Of a stretch of DNA of 42,941 nt, positions 31,545 to 39,771 are shown one piece after another. Made by a program: the position numbers and the translations under genes. A model generated the notes under the pieces. That model was given only the letters and a program-made list of their open reading frames with translations. It did not search any database and was not told where the DNA came from. Location of the stretch: positions 1 through 42,941 of the forward strand of contig CACYEN010000127.1 in NCBI GenBank assembly GCA_902773435.1, given 5' to 3'. Numbering within the stretch: position 1 is the first letter of the stretch; the number at the start of each line of letters is the position of its first letter. The stretch is from an uncultured Lachnospiraceae bacterium. Its GTDB lineage: Bacteria > Bacillota > Clostridia > Lachnospirales > Lachnospiraceae.

Positions 31545-33167
31545 TCAGTCCGGCTCCCCGGGCTCAGGTCGTCCCTCCCCGACCGGGAGAAGCACCGTGA
31601 CCTCTGTCCCCATGCCCGGTCCGTCGCTCCAGATCGAGAAGAGGTTCTCCTCATTGTAGTAGAGCGCAAGTCTTGAAATGACGTTGACGAGCGCGATCCC
31701 CGTGCCGGACCCGCTCTGTCCGCTGTCCTCTTCAGCGGCTTCGCCGGTCTCCCCGGCTCCGTTCTCCTCTCCGACGGTGATTCCCGCAGCTGCCTCATCT
31801 TCCGCGCCGCCGCTGAGATTCGCCGCCCCGGCCCTGGCTCCCCTGGTCATCAGCGCGTCGATCTGCTCCCTCGTCATCCCCATGCCGTTGTCGGCAACCG
31901 TGATGCGGACGCAGTCGATTCCCGTCTCGTTGTCCCGTCCCTCCACCTTCTCGATATAGAGCGTCACCCTGCCGTGCTCGTGGTCGTCGTGGATTCCGTG
32001 CTGGATGGCGTTCTCGACGATCGGCTGGAGGATCATGCTCGGCATGCGGATCCCGGTCAGGTCGATCTCCGGGTCGATCTCCTTCTCGTAGGAGATGTCG
32101 CCGGCAAACCTCACATTCAGAATGAAAATGTAGTTGTCGGCGGACTCCACCTCCTCGTAGAGCGTCGCGTCCCCCTCCGTCTTGCGGACGTTGTAGCGGA
32201 AATAGTCCGCCATGTGGGCCAGGAACTCCTCGGTGCGGTCAGCCCCCTCCATGGTGGCAAGCTGGGACGCCGCGTTGAGGCTGTTGAACAGGAAATGGGG
32301 GTTGATCTGTGCCTGAAGGAACTTGAGCTGCGCCTCCTGCAGGTGGGCTCGCATGGAGAGCTCGTTCTCCTTCATGCGCGCCTCATTTTCCATCGCGGTC
32401 CTCTGGCGGAGAATGTACTGGCGGATACTGTCCAGCATCCCGCGGAACGCGTTCGTGACGACGCCGACCTCATCCGCGCTGCGGGATTCCGGAATCTCCA
32501 CCTCCATGTCGCCCGCGGCGACGAGATCAGCCGCGCCGGCGAGGGACCGGAGCGGCCCGACCATCTGCCTGATCACGACGAAGGCGAGGAACACCGAGAT
32601 CGCGAACACCGAGATGATCAGAAGAAGGCTGAGCAGCTCCAGCATGTTCACCGACCTCATCAGGATCCTGTAGTTCTCCGAGTTCTGCGCGAAGCGCAGC
32701 GTGTTCAGCTCATAGATGTAGGTATTGATGTAGCCGTAGAGGTCTGTGGCCGACTGATAATATTCCCTGTACTCCTCGACGTTCCTGCCGCGCTTCGCCT
32801 GGACGGCCTGCTCCGACACGTCGAGATAGCTCTCCGACATGGCCCGGATGTTCTTCTCCAGCATGAGCGCCTCGCTGTCGATAATCCGGTTTCCGAGGTC
32901 CCCGCAGAGGTCCCGGTATTCCTGCCCGTAGCGGTAGAAGTTCTCGAGGGACCTGCTGGAACGGGTGTTCAGGTACTCGTAGACATTTTCCTGGACGTCG
33001 TTCAGCGCGTCGGTCAGCTCCACAATGGACACGTTCGACACGAAGACGCTGTCGATCCTCCTCATCATGGAGTGGCTCTGTATGAAGACGAAGAGATTGA
33101 CCGCGAGAGCCATCGACAGCATCGCGACCATCAGGAAACCCAGCCGGGACTGAATCGATTTCATCAT
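31545..33167 (-). CDS. YesM/LytS-type sensor histidine kinase
   Basis: 540 residues from ATG at 33167 (MMKSIQSRLG), with GGAGGG 8 bp upstream; the frame to 33221 overlaps the preceding gene. TM1 is about 10-30, then a ~150-residue extracellular helical domain, then TM2 about 178-199, a HAMP segment, a coiled coil (250-285), and the His_kinase domain with the phospho-His H291 in QINPHFLFNSLN. HATPase_c follows with IVENAIQHGI and ADNGMGM, but a ~45-residue acidic, Gly/Ala-rich insert (about 443-487) splits the ATP lid before GTGIALVNV. It is paired with YesN directly downstream and with the anchored binding protein upstream (gap of one base), resembling the XylFII-LytS-YesN xylose-sensing system described in Clostridium. 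Confidence 0.94.
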   Translation of the reverse strand: MMKSIQSRLGFLMVAMLSMALAVNLFVFIQSHSMMRRIDSVFVSNVSIVELTDALNDVQENVYEYLNTRSSRSLENFYRYGQEYRDLCGDLGNRIIDSEALMLEKNIRAMSESYLDVSEQAVQAKRGRNVEEYREYYQSATDLYGYINTYIYELNTLRFAQNSENYRILMRSVNMLELLSLLLIISVFAISVFLAFVVIRQMVGPLRSLAGAADLVAAGDMEVEIPESRSADEVGVVTNAFRGMLDSIRQYILRQRTAMENEARMKENELSMRAHLQEAQLKFLQAQINPHFLFNSLNAASQLATMEGADRTEEFLAHMADYFRYNVRKTEGDATLYEEVESADNYIFILNVRFAGDISYEKEIDPEIDLTGIRMPSMILQPIVENAIQHGIHDDHEHGRVTLYIEKVEGRDNETGIDCVRITVADNGMGMTREQIDALMTRGARAGAANLSGGAEDEAAAGITVGEENGAGETGEAAEEDSGQSGSGTGIALVNVISRLALYYNEENLFSIWSDGPGMGTEVTVLLPVGEGRPEPGEPD

Positions 33168-33168
33168 C

Positions 33169-34203
33169 TCACGATCCCTCCCCTCCGGTTCCGGTATAGG
33201 CCAGGTGCTTGCCGCGCACATAACGGTTGACGTTCGCGCTCGTGACCGCCTCCAGGCTGATGCTGAGGTAGTCGGAGACGTGGCCGCTGTCGAGGTATTC
33301 CCCGAGGGCCGTCACCGCGAGAGTGCCGACCTGCTCCGCGTCGCAGGTGATCGTGACCGGGAGCAGCTCCCGCCTGATCGCGGACAGGATTCCGCCCGAG
33401 GCGTAGTAGCCGATCAGCTGCACCTCGTCGACCATGTTGTAGTCGATCAGGGCCGCTTCGGCGCACTCCGTCTGCACGGAGTTGACGCAGATCAGGACGT
33501 CGGGGGTCTCCTCTTCCATCAGGATGCCGCGGATTGCCTCCTCGGCTTCGAAGTCATTTCCCGAATCCGCCTCCCGCGTGTAGAGATTCATGCTGCACCC
33601 GTCGGACAGGCCAGCGTTCACGGTCGTCACGATCTGCGAGTAGAGCAGGTTGGACACGGTGCTCGCGTCCGCGCCGTCCGAGAGAAGACACACGCGGTTT
33701 TCGCCCTCCTTCAGGAGGTTCAGGATCTGTCCGCCGTAGAGTTCACCCATCTGGAAGTTAGATGCCCCGATGAAACACACCCTGCCCGAGTCCGGAGAAT
33801 CCCGGATCAGGCTCACGACCGGAATGCCCGCGTCTCCCGCGCGGCTGATCGCCTCCTTCTCCTTCTCGCTCCCGTCCGGGGCGATCATGATCCCGTCCAC
33901 CTTCTCGGCGATGCCGATATCCAGGCACTCCGCCGTCGAGTACTCGATCGGCGAATTTTTACCGGCCCACTCGACCACCGCGTCCGTCCCGTCCGCAGCC
34001 TGGCGCGCGTAATCGAAGATCGCCTGCCACATCTCGGATTCCTCACTGCAGACAAAGAGATAGTGTCTGCCGTACTCCTTCATGCTGCCGGCGGTCTTAT
34101 CAATCAGCGTCACGCTGTATCGGTAATAGGCCCACATGCCCGCCGTCAGGAGGATAATCACTCCCATGGCGATGGCTGCTGCGGTGGCGGTGCGTCTCTT
34201 CAT
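33169..34203 (-). CDS. Membrane-anchored sugar-binding sensor protein (Peripla_BP_4)
   Basis: 344 residues; ATG at 34203 is preceded by GGAG at 7 bp, and the longer frame to 34263 crosses the promoter. The N-terminal helix (about 10-28) has no AxA cleavage motif and no lipobox, so it probably stays as a membrane anchor. The external part is a ribose-binding-protein fold: YLFVCSEESEMWQAIFDYA, GIMIAPDGSEKEKEAISRAGDAGIPVVSLIRDSP, CFIGASNFQMGELYGGQIL, LICVNSVQTECAEAALIDYN and LIGYYASGGIL. Being directly upstream of YesM/YesN, it is best read as the sugar receptor that presents ligand to the kinase, not as a transport protein. The ligand is unknown. Confidence 0.88.
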   Translation of the reverse strand: MKRRTATAAAIAMGVIILLTAGMWAYYRYSVTLIDKTAGSMKEYGRHYLFVCSEESEMWQAIFDYARQAADGTDAVVEWAGKNSPIEYSTAECLDIGIAEKVDGIMIAPDGSEKEKEAISRAGDAGIPVVSLIRDSPDSGRVCFIGASNFQMGELYGGQILNLLKEGENRVCLLSDGADASTVSNLLYSQIVTTVNAGLSDGCSMNLYTREADSGNDFEAEEAIRGILMEEETPDVLICVNSVQTECAEAALIDYNMVDEVQLIGYYASGGILSAIRRELLPVTITCDAEQVGTLAVTALGEYLDSGHVSDYLSISLEAVTSANVNRYVRGKHLAYTGTGGEGS

Positions 34204-34263
34204 CTCCTCACTCCGTGACCGGCCGGCGCTTCGGGCGTCGAAAGCCGGCGCTTCCCTCATCAC

Positions 34264-34272
34264 ATTCTACCA
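34264..34272 (-). promoter_or_regulatory. Extended -10 promoter of the sensor operon
   Basis: On the minus strand TG-G-TAGAAT (34272-34264) fits an extended -10, about 60 bp before the anchored binding-protein gene. No strong -35 is seen. It follows terminators, so the sensor genes can be transcribed apart from the transporter genes. Confidence 0.5.
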
Positions 34273-34336
34273 CAGATACTGTCCGGCTGCGCGGACATTC
34301 CTGAAGGCATTTCCCGGATCGTTCCCGAATGAAGAA

Positions 34337-34388
34337 GGCCCGCCGCTTGCACGACGGACCTCCCCCCGAAAGAGCCGCGCTGCGGCTC
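34337..34388 (-). terminator. Two stem-loops ending the Ggu transporter operon
   Basis: GAGCCGC-GCT-GCGGCTC (34372-34388) is a perfect 7-bp stem followed on the minus strand by TTTCGG. A second stem pairs 34352-34360 with 34337-34345 (9 bp with G-U pairs) and is followed by TTCTTC. Both lie within 70 bp after the stop of the second permease. Confidence 0.65.
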
Positions 34389-34404
34389 ATTTCCTTCTCT
34401 TCGA

Positions 34405-35574
34405 TTATTTCCCGCGCCTCTTGGAGATGATGTCGAACGCCACGGCACCGAGAAGAACCACGCCCTTGACCACTTTCTGGAAGTTCGCGTCAATGTTCAT
34501 AAGGCTCATGCCGAGGTTGATCACGCCGATCAGCGTCGCGCCGACGACCATGCCGAAGATCCTGCCGGATCCGCCGTAAGCGGAGACGCCGCCGACGACG
34601 CACGCGGAGATCGCGTCCATCTCGTAGTTGGTTCCGGCTGTGGCGTTCGCGGCCTGCGATCTCGCGAGGACGACCCACGTCGTGACGACCGTGATGACGG
34701 CCATGTTGAGGTAGGCGAGGAACATAATCCTCCTCGTGTTGACGCCCGACAGGCGGGCAGCCTCGCGGTTGCCTCCCACGACGTAGAAATGGCGCCCGAT
34801 CGTCGTCTTGTCCGTTATGAAATGATAGATCAGGAGCACTGCCGCAACCCAGATGAGGACGGTCGGAATGCCGCCCGCCATGGCGAGCTTATACCCCACG
34901 AGCAGGATGACCGCCGCCTCGATCACGGATTTAATCAGGACCGACTGCGCCGAGTCCGCCTCATACCCTTTCTTCAGCTTGGTAGCCCTTGAAATGATAT
35001 TGAGGAGCACGACCAGGATCGCGGCGATGATCCCGACGGTGATGCACGGGACGTTCAGCACGTTGTTCTTGGTCGTAAACATCTTGCCCGAGAAGACCTT
35101 CAGGAAACCCTGCTCGGACCCGATGTTGATGGAGCCCGTCGTACTGTTGGCGCTCAGGATTGCGGTCCCGAGTCCGCGGAAGGCCAGATAGCCGGCCAGG
35201 GTCGCGATCCACGGAGGAATGTTCATGTAGGCGATCAGGTAGCCGAGAACGATTCCGTAGACGATACCGATCAGCAGCATCAGGATCACGCTGACGCCCG
35301 CGTTCAGTCCCGCTATCTTCATGAAGAAGGCCCCGATCGCGCCGACGAGGCAGACGACCGATCCGCAGGAGAGGTCGATGTTGCCGCCGGTCAGCATGCA
35401 CATCAGCATGCCGCTCGCCAGGATGTAGACGTACGCGTTCTGTGTGATCAGCGAGTTGAAACTCGTGGGAGAGAACATTGTCCCGCCGGTCCGCCATGTG
35501 AAGAACAGGAAGACGACAAGCAGAACGATGATCATGGTATTTTCTTTTAGTACAGAAGAAACACTCTTTTTCAT
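34405..35574 (-). CDS. GguB-type monosaccharide ABC permease, second copy
   Basis: 389 residues; ATG at 35574 (MKKSVSSVLK) has a run of seven G 6 bp upstream, and the longer frame to 35631 overlaps the first permease gene. BPD_transp_2 fold with about 10 helices. Signature segments are ILASGMLMCMLTGGNIDLSCGSVV, NIPPWIATLAGYLAFRGLG, HFYVVGGNREAARLSGVNT and NYEMDAISACVVGGVSAYGGSG. It is clearly homologous over its whole length to the permease encoded 13 bp upstream, yet the operon has one ATPase, so the two probably form a heterodimeric channel or serve two cargos. Classical Ggu systems have a single GguB. Confidence 0.93.
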   Translation of the reverse strand: MKKSVSSVLKENTMIIVLLVVFLFFTWRTGGTMFSPTSFNSLITQNAYVYILASGMLMCMLTGGNIDLSCGSVVCLVGAIGAFFMKIAGLNAGVSVILMLLIGIVYGIVLGYLIAYMNIPPWIATLAGYLAFRGLGTAILSANSTTGSINIGSEQGFLKVFSGKMFTTKNNVLNVPCITVGIIAAILVVLLNIISRATKLKKGYEADSAQSVLIKSVIEAAVILLVGYKLAMAGGIPTVLIWVAAVLLIYHFITDKTTIGRHFYVVGGNREAARLSGVNTRRIMFLAYLNMAVITVVTTWVVLARSQAANATAGTNYEMDAISACVVGGVSAYGGSGRIFGMVVGATLIGVINLGMSLMNIDANFQKVVKGVVLLGAVAFDIISKRRGK

Positions 35575-35587
35575 TGTCATCCCCCCC

Positions 35588-36757
35588 TTATGCCTTTTCC
35601 TTTTTGGACAGAACGTCGAACAGCACGGCAACCAGAAGGACGACGCCTTTGACGGCTCTCTGGTAGTTCGCGGAGATGCCCATGATACTCATGCCCTGGT
35701 TGATAATGCCCATCAGCGTCGCGCCGATGATCACGCCCGTGATCTTGCCGACGCCGCCGTAGGCGGAAGCGCCGCCGATGAAGCAGGCCGCGATCGCGTC
35801 CATCTCATAGCCCTGGCCGTAAGTCGGCTGAGCGGAACTTGCCCTCGCCACCGTCAGGATGCCTGCGAGAGCCGCGAGGAAGCCCATGTTCGCGTAAGCG
35901 ATGAAGTAGACGAGCTTGGTGTTGACGCCGGAAAGCCTTGTCGCCTTCTCATTGCCGCCGACCGCGTAGAAGTAGCGGCCGATCGCGGTATTCCTGGTGA
36001 TGTAGCCATATACCAGAAGGACGAGGGCGATCCACACGAGAACGCTCGGAATACCCTTGTAATTGGAGAGCTTGTAGGCGATCCACAGAATCAGCGCGCT
36101 CACGATCACGAGGCGGACCACGTCAGCCGTCACGTTCGTAGAACCGATTCCCTTCTTCTTCCTGACAGCCCAGCTCCTCACGGAGAGGATCACATAGAGC
36201 GCCATCCCGATGACGCCGACGAGCATGCAGGTCACATTGAAGCCGCCCTTCCCGATAAAATCGGGGATGTAGCAGTCAGCGCCGCCGCCGAAAATATTGA
36301 GGAATGACACATTGTTGATACCGACGGCGTAGCCGTTCAGGACCACGTTGGAGAGTCCCCTGAACGCGTACATTCCGGCGAGGGTCGCGATAAACGGCGG
36401 AACCGAAATCCACGCGATCCAGAAGCCCTGGAACATGCCGATCGCGAGACCGATGAGGAGCATGACGAGAACCGCGACCCCTGACGGGAGGTTCTTAGCC
36501 ATCATGACCGTTCCGACAGCGCCCGTAAAGCAGACCACGGAACCTACGGCCAGGTCGATGTTGCCGCCGGTCAGGATGCAGAGCAGCATGCCTGACGCGA
36601 GAACGAACACATAGCCGTTCTGGGAGATCAGGTTGTTGATGTTCTGCGCATAGAGAATTCTTCCGCTTGTTCCGACCGCGAACAGAATCACGACCACCAC
36701 AAGCGCGATGACCATCATGTTTTTCTTGGCGTATGCGAGCAACGTACCAGCTTTCAC
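35588..36757 (-). CDS. gguB: GguB-type multiple-monosaccharide ABC transporter permease
   Basis: 389 residues using GTG at 36757 (six G at 7 bp upstream, mirroring the next gene); TTG at 36763, overlapping the ATPase stop, is an alternative. BPD_transp_2 membrane protein with about 10 helices. Motifs are FVLASGMLLCILTGGNIDLAVGSVV, SVPPFIATLAGMYAFRGLS, YFYAVGGNEKATRLSGVNTKLV and GYEMDAIAACFIGGASAYGGVG, all typical of GguB/MmsB. With GguA and a ChvE-like binding protein it imports galactose, glucose, xylose, arabinose and related sugars in characterised bacteria. Confidence 0.94.
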   Translation of the reverse strand: MKAGTLLAYAKKNMMVIALVVVVILFAVGTSGRILYAQNINNLISQNGYVFVLASGMLLCILTGGNIDLAVGSVVCFTGAVGTVMMAKNLPSGVAVLVMLLIGLAIGMFQGFWIAWISVPPFIATLAGMYAFRGLSNVVLNGYAVGINNVSFLNIFGGGADCYIPDFIGKGGFNVTCMLVGVIGMALYVILSVRSWAVRKKKGIGSTNVTADVVRLVIVSALILWIAYKLSNYKGIPSVLVWIALVLLVYGYITRNTAIGRYFYAVGGNEKATRLSGVNTKLVYFIAYANMGFLAALAGILTVARASSAQPTYGQGYEMDAIAACFIGGASAYGGVGKITGVIIGATLMGIINQGMSIMGISANYQRAVKGVVLLVAVLFDVLSKKEKA

Positions 36758-36759
36758 GG

Positions 36760-38304
36760 TCAATCCCCCCTTCCTGACTTAAGGATCGCGGCCATGATAT
36801 TCTCCTGAGTCGCCTCGGAAGCCTTCATCTCGCCTACGATCTTCGACGCGTTCATGATGTAGATGCGGTCGCTCATCGCGAGGACCTCGGGAAGCTCGGA
36901 TGATATCATGATGACCGACTTGCCGGCTGCGGCAAGATCATTGATGATGCAGTAGATCTCATACTTGGCGCCGACGTCGATGCCTCGGGTCGGCTCGTCG
37001 AGGATCAGGATATCCGGCTCCGCGAACATCCACTTCGCGAGCAGGACCTTCTGCTGGTTGCCGCCGGAGAGGTTGCCGACCAGCTGCTCGACGGTAGGCG
37101 TCTTGATGTTCAGCTTGTCCCTGTATTCCTCGGCGACCTGATATTCCCTGTCCTTATCGATTACCGTTCTGCTCGCGATGCTGTCGAGATTCGCGAGGGA
37201 AGTGTTGACCTTGATGGACTGCGAGAGGACAAGCCCGTTGCCCTTGCGGTCCTCCGTGACGTACGCGATCTTGTGTTTGATGGCGTCGGTCGGGGTCTTC
37301 CTGAGCCTTACCTCCTTGCCGTCGATCTTCAGGGTTCCGGCGGTAAGCGTGCCGTAGGACTGGCCGAAGATGCTCATCGCGAGCTCCGTGCGGCCCGCGC
37401 CCATAAGGCCGTAGATACCGACGACCTCGCCCTTCCGGACGTACATGGACACGTCGTCGACGACCTTGCGCTCCGGATACAGCGGATGATGAACCGTCCA
37501 GTGATCCACTTCCATGTTGATCTCACCGACAGCGACGTTCTCTCTCTTCGGGAAGCGGTTCGTGATCTCACGGCCGACCATGCCCTTGATGATACGGTCC
37601 TCGGAGATCGGTTCGCTTCCGTGGCAGTCGAGCGTCTCGATCGTGGAGCCGTCGCGGACGACCGTGATCTTGTCCGACACATAGGCGACCTCATTCAGCT
37701 TGTGGGAAATGATGATCATCGTCATCCCCTGCTTCTTGAAGCCGAGCATCAGATCAAGGAGCGCCCTGGAATCTTCCTCGTTGAGAGAGGATGTCGGCTC
37801 ATCGAGGATCAGGAGCTTCGCGTTCTTCGCGAGCGCCTTGGCGATCTCAACGAGCTGCTGTTTACCGGTTCCGATCTCCTTGACCAGAACCTTTGATGAT
37901 TCAGTCAGGCCGACCATCTTGAGATACTTATCAGCTTCCGCGTAGGTCGTATCCCAGTCGATCGCGGCTTTCCTGCCTCTTTCATTTCCGAGATACATGT
38001 TCTCGCCGATCGACATCTCGGGCACCAGGGCAAGTTCCTGGTGGATGATGACGATTCCCCTGCTCTCGGAATCCTTGATTGTATTAAACTTACACACCTC
38101 ACCGTTATAGACGATATCGCCCTCGTATGTCCCGTACGGATAAATTCCGCTCAGGACATTCATCAGCGTGGACTTTCCGGCTCCGTTCTCGCCGACAAGG
38201 GCGTGGATCTCGCCCTCCTCAACCTGCAGGTTGACATTGTCGAGCGCTTTGACACCCGGGAACGTCTTGGTGATATTTTTCATTTCCAATAGTATTTTAG
38301 CCAA
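36760..38304 (-). CDS. gguA: GguA-type sugar ABC transporter ATPase
   Basis: 514 residues. The start is TTG at 38304 ([10 protein letters not shown]) with GGAGG 8 bp upstream. Two ABC domains: [38 protein letters not shown] in the first; [42 protein letters not shown] in the second. The extra segment [30 protein letters not shown] is also class-typical. It energises one or both GguB permeases. The gene follows the ChvE-like gene after a spacer containing two stem-loops (38334-38417). Confidence 0.95.
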   Translation of the reverse strand: MAKILLEMKNITKTFPGVKALDNVNLQVEEGEIHALVGENGAGKSTLMNVLSGIYPYGTYEGDIVYNGEVCKFNTIKDSESRGIVIIHQELALVPEMSIGENMYLGNERGRKAAIDWDTTYAEADKYLKMVGLTESSKVLVKEIGTGKQQLVEIAKALAKNAKLLILDEPTSSLNEEDSRALLDLMLGFKKQGMTMIIISHKLNEVAYVSDKITVVRDGSTIETLDCHGSEPISEDRIIKGMVGREITNRFPKRENVAVGEINMEVDHWTVHHPLYPERKVVDDVSMYVRKGEVVGIYGLMGAGRTELAMSIFGQSYGTLTAGTLKIDGKEVRLRKTPTDAIKHKIAYVTEDRKGNGLVLSQSIKVNTSLANLDSIASRTVIDKDREYQVAEEYRDKLNIKTPTVEQLVGNLSGGNQQKVLLAKWMFAEPDILILDEPTRGIDVGAKYEIYCIINDLAAAGKSVIMISSELPEVLAMSDRIYIMNASKIVGEMKASEATQENIMAAILKSGRGD

Positions 38305-38333
38305 TGGGTCTCCCTCCGACAGTCCGTCTGCGT

Positions 38334-38364
38334 AAAAAAACGGTCATGACCGCCTGGGCGGTCA
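38334..38364 (-). terminator. Terminator with a competing hairpin between chvE and gguA
   Basis: On the minus strand TGACCGCC pairs with GGCGGTCA (38364-38347), while the second arm can instead pair with TGACCG (38346-38341) directly before TTTTTTT. The two hairpins exclude each other, and only the second is a canonical terminator. The arrangement suggests attenuation of the ATPase and permease genes; what would switch it is unknown. Confidence 0.6.
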
Positions 38365-38390
38365 GCACTGAATATGCCGCTTCTTAAAAT

Positions 38391-38417
38391 ATACAGGCGG
38401 GAGTGACCCGCCTGTAT
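38391..38417 (-). terminator. Strong stem-loop after the ChvE-like gene
   Basis: ATACAGGCGGG (38391-38401) pairs perfectly with CCCGCCTGTAT (38407-38417) around 5 nt, 60 bp after the stop codon, followed by ATATTTTAAG on the minus strand. It probably stabilises the binding-protein message and reduces read-through. Confidence 0.7.
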
Positions 38418-38477
38418 ACTCTCTCAAGGACTTCACATCATCTGTGACGGTGTCCTGCAAGTATTCAGCTTTCCGGA

Positions 38478-39536
38478 TTATGCAAGCTGATCAGCTGTGT
38501 AATAGCCGGACTCAACAAGCAGTTCCTCATAGTTGTTCACATCCGCGAATACCGGCTCGCAGAGGTAAGACGGAACTGTGATGACGTTGTTGTTGTAGGT
38601 CTCTGTGTCGTTGACATCGACTTCTTCGCCGTTGAGGATCTGGCCGACCATCTTGACAACCTGAGCTGCCAGAGTACGCGTATCCTTGAAGACGGACATG
38701 GACTGCTTGCCGGCGATCATGTTCTTCGTGTTCTCAATGTCGCAGTCCTGGCCTGTGATGACCGGATAGTTGCCGTTGTAGTTGGCGGCAAGGGCGTTCT
38801 CGACGCCGAGGGCTGTGGAGTCGTTGGAGCAGAGCCATACGTCAATGTTCGTGCCATCCGCATAGAAGGAGGAAAGGATGTCTTCCGCTCTCTTCTGGGC
38901 AACATCAGTTCCCCATGTCGGTGTAGCGACGTCTGTGAACTCAAGCTGGCCGGACGGGATCACGAGCTTGCCCGCGTCGATGTACGGCTGAAGGACGTCG
39001 ATAGCGCCCTGATAGAAGTAACGGGCATTGTTGTCGCCCGGGTCACCGGCTGTGACTTCAAGGTTGAACGGGCCTTCAGCGTTCTCAAGATCAAGAGCGT
39101 CGACAATGTAATTGCCCTGAACCGTACCAACCATGTAGTTGTCGAATGTCGCATAGTAGGAAACCGCGTCGGAATCCATCAGCAGACGGTCATAAGCGAT
39201 GACAGGAATATCATTGTCCTTCGCCATCTGAAGCTGTGTGCCGAGAGAAGATCCTTCGATCGCCGCGATGATCAGAACAGACGCGCCGTTGTTGATCATG
39301 GTCTCGATCTGCTTCTGCTGCTGATCGACTTCGTTAGAAGCGTACTGAAGCTCGACCTCAAAGCCGGCCGCTTTCAGCTGCTCTTCCATGTTCGCGCCGT
39401 CCTGGTTCCATCTCTGGAGATCCTTTGTCGGCATGGAGACGCCGACTTTCTTCGCCGCGTCATCCGCAAAAGCCGGAACACACATGCTGGCTGCCAGAGC
39501 CGCGCTGAGCATGACACCTAAAATCTTTTTGTTCAT
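38478..39536 (-). CDS. chvE: ChvE-like multiple-monosaccharide-binding protein
   Basis: 352 residues; AAGGAGG lies 7 bp before the ATG. The signal peptide ends VPAFA-DD with no lipobox. The mature part matches ChvE across its length: VGVSMPTKDLQRWNQDGANM, LQYASNEVDQQQKQIETMINNGASVLIIAAIEGSSL, VIAYDRLLMDSDAVSYYATFDNYMVG, AGDPGDNNARYFYQGAIDVLQPYID, VITGQDCDIENTKNMIAGKQSMSVFKDTRTLA and ETYNNNVITVPSYL. ChvE binds galactose, glucose, arabinose, xylose and sugar acids and delivers them to GguAB. It heads the transporter operon, with a promoter that carries repeated AAAATGTCC motifs. Confidence 0.94.
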   Translation of the reverse strand: MNKKILGVMLSAALAASMCVPAFADDAAKKVGVSMPTKDLQRWNQDGANMEEQLKAAGFEVELQYASNEVDQQQKQIETMINNGASVLIIAAIEGSSLGTQLQMAKDNDIPVIAYDRLLMDSDAVSYYATFDNYMVGTVQGNYIVDALDLENAEGPFNLEVTAGDPGDNNARYFYQGAIDVLQPYIDAGKLVIPSGQLEFTDVATPTWGTDVAQKRAEDILSSFYADGTNIDVWLCSNDSTALGVENALAANYNGNYPVITGQDCDIENTKNMIAGKQSMSVFKDTRTLAAQVVKMVGQILNGEEVDVNDTETYNNNVITVPSYLCEPVFADVNNYEELLVESGYYTADQLA

Positions 39537-39588
39537 TTTCTTTCCTCCTTCGGAAAAGTAGAAATCGACGGTTTCCCGTTACGAAAGC

Positions 39589-39597
39589 ATTTTAGCA
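39589..39597 (-). promoter_or_regulatory. Extended -10 promoter of the ChvE operon
   Basis: On the minus strand TG-C-TAAAAT (39597-39589) is an extended -10, 53 bp before the start codon. The -35 region (near 39612-39617, TTTCCT) is poor, as in activator-dependent promoters, and the AAAATGTCC sites lie just upstream. Confidence 0.6.
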
Positions 39598-39629
39598 CAG
39601 GGCCATATGTCAGGAAATAGACTTCCTTG

Positions 39630-39725
39630 GGACATTTTAGTCTTTTTTTGACAAGAAGGATGCTGTTTCAGATAAAGTTTTAGGACATTTTTGCCACGCG
39701 TGAAATCCGTTTGACAAAAATGTCC
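39630..39725 (-). promoter_or_regulatory. Candidate YesN binding sites: three AAAATGTCC motifs
   Basis: AAAATGTCC occurs on the minus strand at 39638-39630 and 39691-39683 (53 bp apart, about five helical turns) and on the plus strand at 39717-39725. The last two lie within a perfect 13-bp inverted repeat, TAGGACATTTTTG (39681-39693) with CAAAAATGTCCTA (39715-39727). Binding by the YesN regulator of this locus is inferred. Confidence 0.55.
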
Positions 39726-39771
39726 TATTCTTAAACCGGCTTTCGAGAAAGCGTTCTTTTTTAGTGTCCTG

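Noticed and set aside
39742-39758. Possible CcpA catabolite (cre) site, GAAAGCGTTC
   Set aside because: It matches only half of the consensus and lies far upstream of the chvE promoter, after an unrelated gene end.
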